From GWC2-56-14 sp043731355 (GTDB taxonomy: Bacteria; Nitrospirota; UBA9217), in the NCBI GenBank assembly GCA_043731355.1, contig JAYTJE010000014.1:1-26156 (forward strand): a stretch of 26,156 bases of DNA, read 5' to 3'. The notes below the pieces were generated by a model. That model did not search any database. It was not told the DNA's origin and worked only from the letters and a program-made list of their open reading frames with translations. A program made the translations under genes and the position numbers. Shown in pieces: positions 15,090-22,822 of the stretch. Position 1 is the stretch's first letter; each line of letters starts with the position of its first letter.

Positions 15090-16052
15090 ATGATAAAAAA
15101 CAGATTCCTTAACAGGGTGCGATCCGTCAGGACCGAACCACTCATAGCTCAGGACATTACGGTCCTGCAGGCCAACATGGGCTATCAATGCAACATGGCA
15201 TGCAACCATTGCCATGTATCCGCCGGGCCTGGCCGCACCGAGTCCATGGACAAACGAACGGTGGATGCGATTCTGCAGGTGCTGAAGGACAGCCCCATCG
15301 GAACATTGGACATCACCGGTGGCGCTCCCGAGTTGAACCCGCTCTTCCCCGAGCTCGTCAACACGGCCAGGAAAATGGGCAAGCGGGTCATTGCGCGCAC
15401 CAATCTTACGGTATTCTATGAAGAGGGGATGGAAGCTTTCCCTGAATTCTATCGGGACCATGAAGTGGAACTGATCGCCTCGCTGCCGTGTTATCTCGAA
15501 GAGAACGTGAATGCCACACGCGGCAATGGCGCGTTCCAAAAGAGCATCGATGCTCTTCGCAGGCTCAACAGCCTCGGGTATGGCGACGAGGCGGGCACGT
15601 TGTCTCTGAGCCTGGTCTATAATCCTGCAGGGCCTTTTCTTGCACCTCTTCAGTGCAGTCTTGAGGGGGATTACAAACGGGAACTGAAAAGTCGGTACGG
15701 CGTCGTGTTCAACCGTTTGCTCGCATTTACCAATATGCCGATCGGCAGGTTCCGCGATGCACTGACCAGGAGCGGAAACCTCGGGACCTATACGGACATG
15801 CTTGTTGCAGCGTTCAATCCCGCAACGCTTGACAGGATCATGTGCCGGTCGCTGGTGAGCGTGGGCTGGGACGGCAGGCTCTATGACTGCGACTTCAATC
15901 AGGCGCTCGGGATTCCTGTGGCGCCGGACGCGCCGCGGCATATCAGCGAGTTCGATCTTTCGACTTTGAGCCGCAGGAATATAACCGTGGACGACCACTG
16001 CTTCGGCTGCACAGCCGGGCAGGGGTCCACGTGAGTGGGCGCAGCGAGCTAG
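15090..16052 (+). CDS. arsS: ArsS, arsenosugar-biosynthesis radical SAM protein, probable selenoprotein
   Basis: This radical SAM enzyme has the cluster motif CNMACNHC (C-x3-C-x2-C, about residues 33-40) and the ArsS-type surroundings LQANMGYQCN and HVSAGPGRTESMDK. The C-terminal DHCFGCTAGQGST is also diagnostic. ArsS is proposed to add a deoxyadenosyl group from SAM to dimethylarsenite on the way to arsenosugars. A conventional reading stops at TGA 16032-16034 (314 residues), right where many family members carry Cys or selenocysteine. Reading the TGA as Sec gives GSTUVGAAS and a stop at 16050-16052 (320 residues). A SECIS-like hairpin lies just downstream. No arsM is adjacent. The start lies directly at the end of the degenerate attC-like site. 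Confidence 0.85.
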
Positions 16053-16070
16053 CAGGCCGGTCGGCCTGCT
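16051..16070 (+). promoter_or_regulatory. Putative bacterial SECIS hairpin for the arsS UGA
   Basis: AGCAGGCC (16051-16058) and GGCCTGCT (16063-16070) form a perfect 8-bp stem with the loop GGUC. The stem starts 17 nt after the UGA, and the loop guanines are about 25 nt from it. Both fit the known bacterial SECIS rules (apical loop 16-37 nt from UGA, G in the first loop positions). The loop matches the GGUC of the Escherichia coli fdhF element. No T-run follows, so a terminator is unlikely. Confidence 0.65.
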
Positions 16071-16095
16071 GAGATTCCATCCATTGCGAGGTACG

Positions 16096-17100
16096 ATGAA
16101 GAAAACTTCACGAGCACGAGTGGTGCTTGCCGGCGACGTGGGCGGCACAAAAACACGGCTCGGGCTGTTCCTCGTTGACGGCTCCGGCAGCCGCCTTCTC
16201 TTGTCACAGACTTACTTCAGCAAGAATTTCGACGAGCTCGAAAGCGTCATAGAAGAATTCCTTCCCGGGCAGGAGCGCCTGTCCGCGGCTACCTTCGGCG
16301 TGGCCGGGCCCGTTGTTGACGGCACGGCCGTGGCCACCAACCTTCCCTGGAAAATTTCCGAGCGAGCGCTGAAAAAATGCCTCTCCCTTCGCACGGTTTC
16401 GCTGGTAAACGACCTGGTCGCCAATGCCCATGGCATTGAGGTCATGGCGCCGAAGGATTTTATGACCCTCAGCCGCGGCAAGCGGGTAGAGGGCAACCGG
16501 GCGCTTTTGTCGGCCGGGACCGGCCTCGGTTCGGCTATCCTGTTCTGGGACGGTACGCGCCATCTCCCTTCAGCGTCGGAAGGCGGCCACGTGGATTTCG
16601 GACCCAAGAACCGTTTGGAGTTGGGACTGCTGCGGTATCTGTTCGAAGAATACGGCCATGTGAGCTACGAGCGGATCCTGTCCGGGTCCGGCTTGTTCAG
16701 CATCTATCGTTTCCTGCGGGACACCGGAAAGTACGGGAAAGAACCGAAATGGCTCTCCCTGCTGATGGAGCGGGAAGACCCGGCTGCCCTGGTCACGGAA
16801 GCGGCGCGGCTGGGGAAGAGCAAGCTCTGTGAAGCAACGCTTGATCTGTTCGTCTCCATTTACGGCGCGGCCGCGGGCAACCTGGCGCTGCAGGTCATGG
16901 CCACGGGCGGTGTGTTCATCGGCGGCGGCATTGCGCCGAAGATCAGCTGGAAACTGAAGGACGGCGCGTTCATGAAGGCCTTTACGGACAAAGGCCGGCT
17001 GTCGCCGATCGTTACACGCATTCCAGTGAAGGTCATTATGAACGAGCAGGCCGCGCTCCTGGGCGCCGCGGCGCATGCGGCGAAGAGGAGCAGGGAGTAG
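16096..17100 (+). CDS. glk: Glucokinase
   Basis: This 334-residue enzyme of the bacterial glucokinase family (PF02685) phosphorylates glucose to glucose 6-phosphate with ATP in the cytoplasm. It has the phosphate-binding loop GDVGGTKTRLGL near the N-terminus, FGVAGPVVDG, NLPW, LVNDLVANAHG with the catalytic Asp, the adenosine-side GTGLGSAIL and the sugar-binding EGGHVDFGP. The C-terminal GGVFIGGGIAPK completes the fold. ATG 16096 is preferred because GAGGT lies just upstream. An in-frame TTG at 16084 would add four residues without its own ribosome site. It lies 44 bp after the extended arsS stop, on the same strand, and may be co-transcribed, although no functional link is obvious. Confidence 0.92.
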   Translation: MKKTSRARVVLAGDVGGTKTRLGLFLVDGSGSRLLLSQTYFSKNFDELESVIEEFLPGQERLSAATFGVAGPVVDGTAVATNLPWKISERALKKCLSLRTVSLVNDLVANAHGIEVMAPKDFMTLSRGKRVEGNRALLSAGTGLGSAILFWDGTRHLPSASEGGHVDFGPKNRLELGLLRYLFEEYGHVSYERILSGSGLFSIYRFLRDTGKYGKEPKWLSLLMEREDPAALVTEAARLGKSKLCEATLDLFVSIYGAAAGNLALQVMATGGVFIGGGIAPKISWKLKDGAFMKAFTDKGRLSPIVTRIPVKVIMNEQAALLGAAAHAAKRSRE

Positions 17101-17192
17101 CGCTGGCGAACCTAAAAGTGCATTTGGACGCGAATACCAGAAGTAGGCGCTTCTAAGCGAAATCTGATGAACGAGGATAAGGCGGATGAAAA

Positions 17193-17250
17193 CCCCTCAC
17201 CCTACCCTCTCCCCTCGGGGGAGAGGATAAAGGTGAGGGGGACTTTTCTT
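17193..17250 (+). terminator. Two-step hairpin repeat with T-rich tail after glk
   Basis: CCCCTCACC (17193-17201) pairs with GGTGAGGGG (17232-17240). Inside it CCTCTCCCC (17206-17214) pairs with GGGGAGAGG (17218-17226) around the loop TCG. GACTTTTCTT follows. This type of CCCTCACC...GGTGAGGG hairpin is a common dispersed repeat. Here it is well placed to end glk transcription. Confidence 0.55.
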
Positions 17251-17264
17251 ATATAAGGATCCCC

Positions 17265-18410
17265 ATGGAACAGAAGCCCCTGATGCTGCCGCGGGACGAG
17301 TTTAACAAAACCCTCATCAATAACGTTCATCCCGCGGGCTGGAAAAATCCCGGACCGGCAGTGTGCTACAACCTCGTGGTCATCGGCGGCGGCACGGCGG
17401 GCCTGGTATGTGCGGCAGGAGCAGCCGGCCTGGGCGCGAAGGTGGCGCTGATCGAGCGGCGCCTCATGGGCGGAGATTGCCTGAACGCGGGCTGCGTTCC
17501 GTCCAAAGGGCTTATACGGGCAGGCCGCGCGGCCCATGATGTGAAGACTGCGGGAGCGTTCGGCATACACTGCGGCCCGGTGTCAATCGACTTTGGAGCT
17601 GCCATGGAGCGGATGCGGAGCGTCAGGGCCGGGCTCAGCTTCCATGATTCCGCCGCGCGGTTTAGCAAGGAGCTCGGCGTCGACGTTTTTCTCAGCAGCG
17701 GGAAATTCGCCGGGCCCGATCGTATCGAGGCAGACGGCAAGGTCCTCGTATTCAAGAAGGCGGCGATCTGCACCGGTGCGCGGGCGGCGGCCCCGCCTGT
17801 TCCCGGCATCGAGCAAACAGGCTACCTGACCAATGAGAATATTTTCTGGCTTACCACGGCCCCGGCAAGGCTGCTGGTGATCGGCGGCGGCCCTATCGGG
17901 TGCGAACTTTCCCAGGCGTTTGCGCGCATGGGCAGCGACGTAACCATCGTCGAGGCCGCCGGCCGCCTGCTTTCTCGGGAGGATGCCGACGCCGCAACGA
18001 TCGTCCAGCAAGCGCTGCTGCGCGACAGCGTGAAACTGGTCCTGAACGCGAAGGTCCTGAAGGCGGAAAAACGGGGCGCTGACAAGGTCCTCCTCGTGGA
18101 GCGGCAGGGCACAACCCGGGAACTCGCCGGGGACGAGCTGCTGGTCCGCGTGGGCAGGGCGCCGAACGTGGAGAGGCTGAACCTTATCCTGGGCGCCACG
18201 ATCGTTGCGCGTCATGCCGGCGAGATGATCAACGAACTTTCCCTGGCCATCACCGCCGGGCTCGGTCTCTCGGCCATCGGGAGGACGATCCACCCCTATC
18301 CGACGCAGGCAGAGGCGATTAAAAAGCTTGCCGACCAGTACAATCGCACGCGGCTGACTCCGTTTGTGAAAAAGCTTTTCACTGCATGGCTCGCGTGGCA
18401 GCGCTCATAA
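17265..18410 (+). CDS. Mercuric-reductase-like flavoprotein with an internal deletion
   Basis: This is a pyridine nucleotide-disulfide oxidoreductase of the MerA-like group. The N-terminal FAD motif VVIGGGTAGLVCAAG, the redox pair GGDCLNAGCVPSKG, the NAD(P)H motif VIGGGPIGCELSQAFARMG and the C-terminal ILGATIVARHAGEMI and IHPYPTQAEAIKK are all clear. Between VGRAPNVERLNL and ILGATIVARH (near nucleotide 18185, residues 305-309) the family normally has about 120 more residues. These include the second FAD contact with its AGD motif and the first half of the dimer interface. They are absent here, and the frame is kept. At 381 residues the product is far below the usual size of about 500. It is unlikely to be a working reductase. 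Start ATG 17265 has AAGGAT upstream. Confidence 0.82.
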   Translation: MEQKPLMLPRDEFNKTLINNVHPAGWKNPGPAVCYNLVVIGGGTAGLVCAAGAAGLGAKVALIERRLMGGDCLNAGCVPSKGLIRAGRAAHDVKTAGAFGIHCGPVSIDFGAAMERMRSVRAGLSFHDSAARFSKELGVDVFLSSGKFAGPDRIEADGKVLVFKKAAICTGARAAAPPVPGIEQTGYLTNENIFWLTTAPARLLVIGGGPIGCELSQAFARMGSDVTIVEAAGRLLSREDADAATIVQQALLRDSVKLVLNAKVLKAEKRGADKVLLVERQGTTRELAGDELLVRVGRAPNVERLNLILGATIVARHAGEMINELSLAITAGLGLSAIGRTIHPYPTQAEAIKKLADQYNRTRLTPFVKKLFTAWLAWQRS

Positions 18411-18518
18411 TCCAGGTTTTTCCTGGGAGTAACCATACTTTTCTGTTTTGCGGGAGTACCCTTAAATTACCCTGACCGGGGTATTTACGGTCCCGAAGGT
18501 TTACGGTAGTATACGTAT

Positions 18519-18773
18519 ATGAAAAAACTAAATGTAAAAGAAGCACTGAACTTTCTCGCCGCCGCTCTCTTTTTCTGCATCGGAATGCTCGTATTGAATC
18601 CGCAGTACATTAAGGTCGGCAGCTCCTGGGACTATGTCGTTCTGCAACTACTCACGTTTCTGAACGGTCTGGGGCTCTGCCTGGTGCTGGGCCTGCTGGT
18701 GAACACCCTCTGGATCAATCCAGTGCTTCTGAAAAACGAGCCGCATCACGACGTTTCAAAAAAGATCCCCTGA
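18519..18773 (+). CDS. Small two-helix membrane protein, unknown
   Basis: I do not recognise this 84-residue protein. It has two strong hydrophobic segments, at about residues 11-27 (FLAAALFFCIGMLVLN) and 41-67 (VLQLLTFLNGLGLCLVLGLLVNTLWI). A short charged tail (EPHHDVSKKIP) follows. No obvious ribosome site precedes the ATG, which directly follows an AT-rich stretch with -10-like sequence (TAGTAT), so transcription might start close to the gene. It lies alone between the truncated flavoprotein and the collapsed DUF3187 gene. Confidence 0.55.
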   Translation: MKKLNVKEALNFLAAALFFCIGMLVLNPQYIKVGSSWDYVVLQLLTFLNGLGLCLVLGLLVNTLWINPVLLKNEPHHDVSKKIP

Positions 18774-18862
18774 CAGACGCTTCGGCGCCAGTTACGGTAT
18801 CTTTTCCCGGACCCACGTCTCTTCAGTCTTTCTTTCCGCCTTCCTCTATGATACAGTAGCGC

Positions 18863-19230
18863 ATGATCAAAGGATGCATTACTGTTTGCCTTATTGCCCA
18901 TTCGAGCCTTTTTGTTATGGAAGATTCGTCAGCGTGGTCCGCTCACCTCGATCTTGAGCTGACGGAGCTTGATTTTCAATATCGCTGGACAAGGCCTGGC
19001 GGGATAGAACTGGGCGTGGATCTGCCGCTGGTGCGCGCGACCGCCGGATTCCTCGATCGTCCGCTGGCCGGGTATCACGACACCTTCGGATTCAGCGACT
19101 ACAACAGGGGCAGCAGGCCGGACAATGCGTTTCTCTATGAGCTCAGGAGAAACGGTCGCTTACGGAGGACCTGAATACGAGCGGAGCGCCGGACTTTATC
19201 CTGAATCTTGCCTGGAAGGCGAAATGGTGA
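18863..19230 (+). pseudogene. Collapsed DUF3187-type outer-membrane protein gene
   Basis: The first frame encodes 103 residues with WSAHLDLELTELDFQYRW, GGIELGVDLPL and FLDRPLAGYHDTFGFSDYNR, a pattern I associate with the N-terminal part of DUF3187 beta-barrel proteins. It ends at TGA 19172-19174. In another frame, from about 19159 to TGA 19228-19230, lies LTEDLNTSGAPDFILNLAWK, which looks like the last strand of the same kind of protein. The middle (probably about 200 residues) is missing and the frames do not match. The N-terminus also looks shortened, with a poor signal peptide. This is a remnant, not a working gene. The family assignment is from memory of its conserved blocks. Confidence 0.6.
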
Positions 19231-19322
19231 TTTGGCCTCATTGCAAAATTCGATATAGCTTTTTCATGTCCAGCGAGGGTAGCATAAAACAAGCTGATTC
19301 ATGCGTTTAAGGGAGAAACTCT

Positions 19323-19511
19323 ATGTGCGATCTGAAGGCCTATGTAAAAACGAAGGGACAGGAAGAGCTGTTGCTTGAAGCGGTGAACCAGGTGCGCGCG
19401 GAGAACGGCGTCGTAACGCTGCGGAACCTTTTCGGGGAAGAAAAAACAGTGAGGGGAGAAGTGCGCGAGGTATCGCTCGTCAAGAGCCGCATCGTCATTG
19501 AACAGCCATGA
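19323..19511 (+). CDS. CooT-family nickel-binding protein
   Basis: This 62-residue protein opens MCDLKAYVKTKGQEELLLEAV and continues VTLRNLFGEEKTVRGEVREVSLVKSRIVIE, the full pattern of the CooT family. In Rhodospirillum CooT binds nickel through Cys2 and helps mature carbon-monoxide dehydrogenase. Cys2 is present here. No cooS, cooC or cooJ gene is in the window, so its client enzyme is unknown. Many genomes carry stand-alone copies. A GGGAGA ribosome site precedes the ATG. Confidence 0.8.
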   Translation: MCDLKAYVKTKGQEELLLEAVNQVRAENGVVTLRNLFGEEKTVRGEVREVSLVKSRIVIEQP

Positions 19512-19659
19512 GCGCGGAGCGCGCCGCATCCGGTGAAACGCGCTCCTCGCAGCCCTGGTAACCGTTCAGGCCCGCCGCTTTGCTTTGCCTCAAATTAGGC
19601 ATAGCATACCATCTACAGCTGAAATTAGAGCCAGGCCGCGGCAACAACGCAGTTTCTTA

Positions 19660-19687
19660 TTGTGCGGGGAAATATATTTGCTATAAT
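19660..19687 (+). promoter_or_regulatory. Candidate promoter for the triheme cytochrome
   Basis: TTGTGC (19660-19665) and a perfect TATAAT (19682-19687) are separated by 16 bp, about 100 bp upstream of the cytochrome gene. The -35 box is imperfect and the -10 box is consensus. Confidence 0.45.
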
Positions 19688-19790
19688 ATGCCAGCTTGTT
19701 CTTGGCGCATCGCATCACACAGTACGTTATGTCTTCTCAGGCGAGGCGGCATCACGGTGTTCAGCATGATGGCGAATGGGGGGGGAGAGC

Positions 19791-20099
19791 ATGAACAAGG
19801 TCCTGGTACGAGCACTTTGTTTTGTCGCGGTCTTCGCAGCAACAGCCTGGGGCAGGGTTGGGGGCGGAGACATCACCTTCTCGCCAGCGGGCGCGTCAGC
19901 GGTTATCTACAGCCATGAAGCGCATGTCATCAAACACAAGCAGAAATGCGGGGACTGCCATTACCGGCTTTTCACTACCACGGCACAGCGCAAGGATGTG
20001 ACGATGGCAGAGATGCAGAAGGGCCGGTCGTGCGGTTTCTGCCACAATGGTCAGCGGGCTTTTGATGTGAAGGGCGCCTGCAATAAATGTCATTCCTGA
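19791..20099 (+). CDS. Periplasmic triheme cytochrome c (c7/c3-like)
   Basis: This is a 102-residue exported cytochrome. After a signal peptide (VRALCFVAVFAATAWG) there are three CxxCH heme sites: CGDCH, CGFCH and CNKCH. Additional histidines in YSHEAHVIKHK and elsewhere can serve as the second axial ligands. The layout is that of the c7-type triheme domain used for electron transfer in the periplasm. ATG 19791 is preferred over the in-frame ATG at 19776 because it follows a GGGGGGAG ribosome site and gives a normal signal peptide. The Rieske and cytochrome b genes follow about 370 bp later on the same strand, so it may accept or donate electrons for that complex. Confidence 0.87.
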   Translation: MNKVLVRALCFVAVFAATAWGRVGGGDITFSPAGASAVIYSHEAHVIKHKQKCGDCHYRLFTTTAQRKDVTMAEMQKGRSCGFCHNGQRAFDVKGACNKCHS

Positions 20100-20205
20100 T
20101 CGGGCAGGGTTTCCCGTCCCCACCTGTAAAAATCAAATGCATTTTCTCGCAGAGGCGCTGAGACGACGAGTGAGACGACGTGCTTTTGACCTGAATAAGC
20201 CTGAA

Positions 20206-20352
20206 AAAGGCATTTGGACACGGATAAAATCGGATACGTGCCGGATAACGGCGGAAATTTCTTTTACCAAAGGTCCACCAAAAAGGTGAATGCATTGCTT
20301 TGGAATTTATCCGCTTTTATCAGACGTTAATCCGACCCTTCCGTGTCAAATG
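20206..20352. repeat. Imperfect long inverted repeat in the gap before the Rieske gene
   Basis: The 370-bp gap between the cytochrome and Rieske genes has no convincing ORF. It is mostly an imperfect inverted repeat. CATTTGGACACGGA (20211-20224) faces TCCGTGTCAAATG (20340-20352), and further matches such as ATCGGAT/ATCCGA and GCGGATAA-type units lie inside. The A-rich and T-rich flanks extend the arms. It resembles a small palindromic intergenic repeat or miniature element. I see no transposase and no clear target duplication. Confidence 0.5.
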
Positions 20353-20469
20353 CTTTTTAGGATAAATGCATTGATTTTATCAATCCTTTCTATTACTCTA
20401 TCACTATCTTCAGTCTTACAACCGTTAACCCGCACAGGCACAGTTTTTTGATTTTCCACGGGAGGCACT

Positions 20470-20979
20470 ATGAGCACCAACGAAGTTTCACGACGCAGCT
20501 TTATGGTCCGCACGATCATCGCCATTTTCGCGTTCATCGGCGCAAGCCTGGCTGCGGCGCTCGGCGGCTTCGGCATCATCCCCGCGCTGCAAAAGCGGGA
20601 GCCCGGCTGGAGCGATGCGGGCACCGTGGCCGATCTTGTCGCGGGCCAGCCGCAGGAACGCCGGTTTACCGAGCTCGTCAAGAGCGGCTGGCAATCGGAG
20701 AAACAGGAACGCACCATCTGGATCGTAAAAAAGTCCGATGACAACGTGGTCGCCTTTTCGTCGAGCTGCACTCATCTCGGCTGCGGCTACCGCTGGGTAG
20801 AGGTGCAGCAGCGTTTTGCCTGCCCCTGCCACGGAAGCTTTTTCGACATCAACGGCACGGTCCTTGCCGGCCCCGCTCCCCGGCCGCTCGATACTCTTCC
20901 GGCGCGCGTGGAGAACAACAGGCTCCTCGTCCAGTACGAGGTATTCCAGCTGGGCAGCGCCGCGAAAGTGCGGGTCTAA
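20470..20979 (+). CDS. Rieske iron-sulfur protein of a bc-type complex
   Basis: This 169-residue subunit carries the high-potential 2Fe-2S centre that takes electrons from quinol. The N-terminus SRRSFMVRTIIAIFAFIG is a Tat-type twin-arginine signal anchor (Arg8-Arg9) with one membrane helix. The cluster ligands are in CTHLGC (100-105) and CPCHG (118-122), which together hold the two Cys, two His and the disulfide pair of Rieske proteins. The start has a GGGAGG ribosome site. The cytochrome b-c gene starts 9 bp after its stop, so the two form one operon and one complex. Confidence 0.93.
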   Translation: MSTNEVSRRSFMVRTIIAIFAFIGASLAAALGGFGIIPALQKREPGWSDAGTVADLVAGQPQERRFTELVKSGWQSEKQERTIWIVKKSDDNVVAFSSSCTHLGCGYRWVEVQQRFACPCHGSFFDINGTVLAGPAPRPLDTLPARVENNRLLVQYEVFQLGSAAKVRV

Positions 20980-20988
20980 GGAGGCGCC

Positions 20989-22311
20989 ATGATAACGACC
21001 ATAATCGACTGGATTGACGAACGGATAAAAATCAGAAGCGTCTGGGACGTGCTCTCGAACCGGCCCATTCCCGGCGGAGCAAGCTGGTTCTATGTGCTTG
21101 GCTCGACGCTGCTCTTCATCTTCACGCTCCAGATGCTGAGCGGCATCTTCCTTTCCCTCTATTATGTGCCCACGCCGGACCACGCCTATGCCAGCGTAAA
21201 GTACATTCAGCACGAGGCGTTCCTCGGCAGCCTGGTGCGCGGTATGCACCGCTGGGGCGCAAGCTTCATGATGGTGCTGATCGCGCTGCATATGCTCCGG
21301 GTGTTCGTATTCGGGTCTTACAAGAAACCGCGTGAATTAGTCTGGCTCCTCGGTCTGGGGCTCATCGGCATCGTCTTCGGTTTCGCCTTCACCGGCTATT
21401 TGCTTCCCTGGGACCAGAAGGCCTACTGGGCCACGGTGGTCGGGACGAATGTGGCGGGCACGGTGCCGGTCGTAGGCGGCCTGCTGGTCAAGATCATGCG
21501 CGGCGGCGCCGAGCTGGGCAACCTGACGCTCAGCCGGTTCCATGCCGTCCATACCTATATCCTGCCCTGGTCACTGGCGCTTCTGGCGGGCCTGCATATT
21601 TTTCTGCTCGAACTTGCCGGCGCCGGCGGCAGATGGGACCCCGCGCGGAATACGCCGGACAAAACCGAACCGCTCTTCCCGCACCAGATCTTCAGGGACT
21701 CGCTCTTCATTCTTTTCGTGTTCCTCGCCATTGCCGCGCTTGCCGTTCTCTCTCCCGCGGGACTGGAGCCGCAGGCGGACCCCACGGACACAACCTACAA
21801 CCCCCGGCCGGAATGGTACTTCTACTTCGTGTTCCAGCTGCTTCGTGTCTTCGAAGGCCGGTATGAAGTTGTAGGAACCTTCGTGTTGCCGACGATCGCC
21901 GGCCTGCTGCTTATGCTCCTGCCGTTCGTTGACCGCAATCCCGAGCGGGCCCCGGCAAAAAGAAAGGCGCTCATGTCCCTTGCGGCCGTGGTACTCGCCG
22001 GGGTCCTGGGGCTTACGATCATGGGCAGCATGGCCCCGGTGGTCCAGGCCCCGTCCGTGACCGCGCCGTCGGTGCTGGCCGGACGCCTGCTCTACGAGAA
22101 GAACGGCTGCAACTCCTGCCACGGCATCCATGCCAAAGGCGGGACCATCGGGCCCGATCTGACGCACGTGGGAGCGAAGCGCGACCGCGACTGGCTTGTC
22201 CGCCACTTTAAGGACCCTCAGGCGCTTTCACCCGGTTCGATCATGCCGAAGACAACGCTGCCGGAGAGCGACATGCAGGAGCTTACGGATTATATGCAGA
22301 GCTTGAAGTAG
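20989..22311 (+). CDS. Cytochrome b (b6/subunit IV-like) fused to a C-terminal cytochrome c
   Basis: This 440-residue subunit combines quinol oxidation and a c-type heme in one chain. Residues of about 1-210 are a cytochrome b core with heme ligands His87/His101 and His188/His203. The 14-residue gap in the second pair is of the b6 type. The subunit IV-like half has the Qo-site motif PEWY at 274-277. After the last helices (about 325-345) a mono-heme cytochrome c domain follows, with CNSCH at 374-378 and a likely Met ligand in SIMPKT. It replaces the separate cytochrome c1 or f of classical complexes. Together with the Rieske protein it should form a minimal quinol:cytochrome c oxidoreductase. 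An AGGAGG ribosome site overlaps the short intergenic gap. Confidence 0.93.
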   Translation: MITTIIDWIDERIKIRSVWDVLSNRPIPGGASWFYVLGSTLLFIFTLQMLSGIFLSLYYVPTPDHAYASVKYIQHEAFLGSLVRGMHRWGASFMMVLIALHMLRVFVFGSYKKPRELVWLLGLGLIGIVFGFAFTGYLLPWDQKAYWATVVGTNVAGTVPVVGGLLVKIMRGGAELGNLTLSRFHAVHTYILPWSLALLAGLHIFLLELAGAGGRWDPARNTPDKTEPLFPHQIFRDSLFILFVFLAIAALAVLSPAGLEPQADPTDTTYNPRPEWYFYFVFQLLRVFEGRYEVVGTFVLPTIAGLLLMLLPFVDRNPERAPAKRKALMSLAAVVLAGVLGLTIMGSMAPVVQAPSVTAPSVLAGRLLYEKNGCNSCHGIHAKGGTIGPDLTHVGAKRDRDWLVRHFKDPQALSPGSIMPKTTLPESDMQELTDYMQSLK

Positions 22312-22388
22312 TATATTCCGGAGCGGGAAAACCGGATAGGCGGATAGAGTATGACCCCGGAAAAGAAAAGAACAACGGCCAAGGCACT

Positions 22389-22786
22389 ATGGAGGATGTA
22401 ATGGGCGACGCTACGGTAACGGCATACCTGGAAGAACAAGGCCAGTTCACCGACGCCTGGGACGAGGACGCTGAGACGAATCCTGATGCGTCGCCTGCCG
22501 CCGAAGGCTTGAAAGAAGCCGGTCGTTCCAGTTCCGGACGGAGCCGGGAGGAACTGTCATCGTCCAATCCTGACGCAATCAAAATATATTTAAGAGAAAT
22601 CAGGAAAACCCCACTGCTCACCTTTGCCGATATGGCCTGTCCGAACAGAATCCCCAGGCCCTGGAAAGCATCGGTCGCACGTTCGTACTCACCCGCGAGC
22701 GGGTAAGGCAGATCGAGAACCAGGCCCTCCTCAAGCTGCGGAACTTTATGAGGAGCAGAAATATAGAATTAAGCGATGTGCTGTAA
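22389..22786 (+). pseudogene. Collapsed RpoS/RpoD-type sigma factor gene
   Basis: The first frame starts MEDVMGDATVTAYLEEQGQF and reaches DAIKIYLREIRKTPLLTF, which is sigma-70 region 1.2. Directly after this, in another frame from 22628 to TAA 22784-22786, comes RYGLSEQNPQALESIG and then RTFVLTRERVRQIENQALLKLR, which is region 4.2 with its helix-turn-helix, followed by the natural C-terminus. Regions 2, 3 and 4.1 (about 200 residues) are missing and the join shifts the frame, so the first frame ends at 22704-22706. No working sigma factor can be made. The size of the N-terminal part fits an RpoS-like stationary-phase factor. Confidence 0.75.
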
Positions 22787-22822
22787 AGATAACGCCGGAT
22801 TTGCGCCATTTTTAAAAAGAGA

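Noticed and set aside
16051..16070. The arsS hairpin as a rho-independent terminator
   Set aside because: No T-run follows and glk starts shortly after. The distance to the TGA and the loop sequence fit a SECIS element better.
15084..16148. Long minus-strand ORF of 354 codons opposite arsS
   Set aside because: It lies opposite a well-conserved radical SAM gene, has no recognisable motifs, and runs across the gene boundary into glk.
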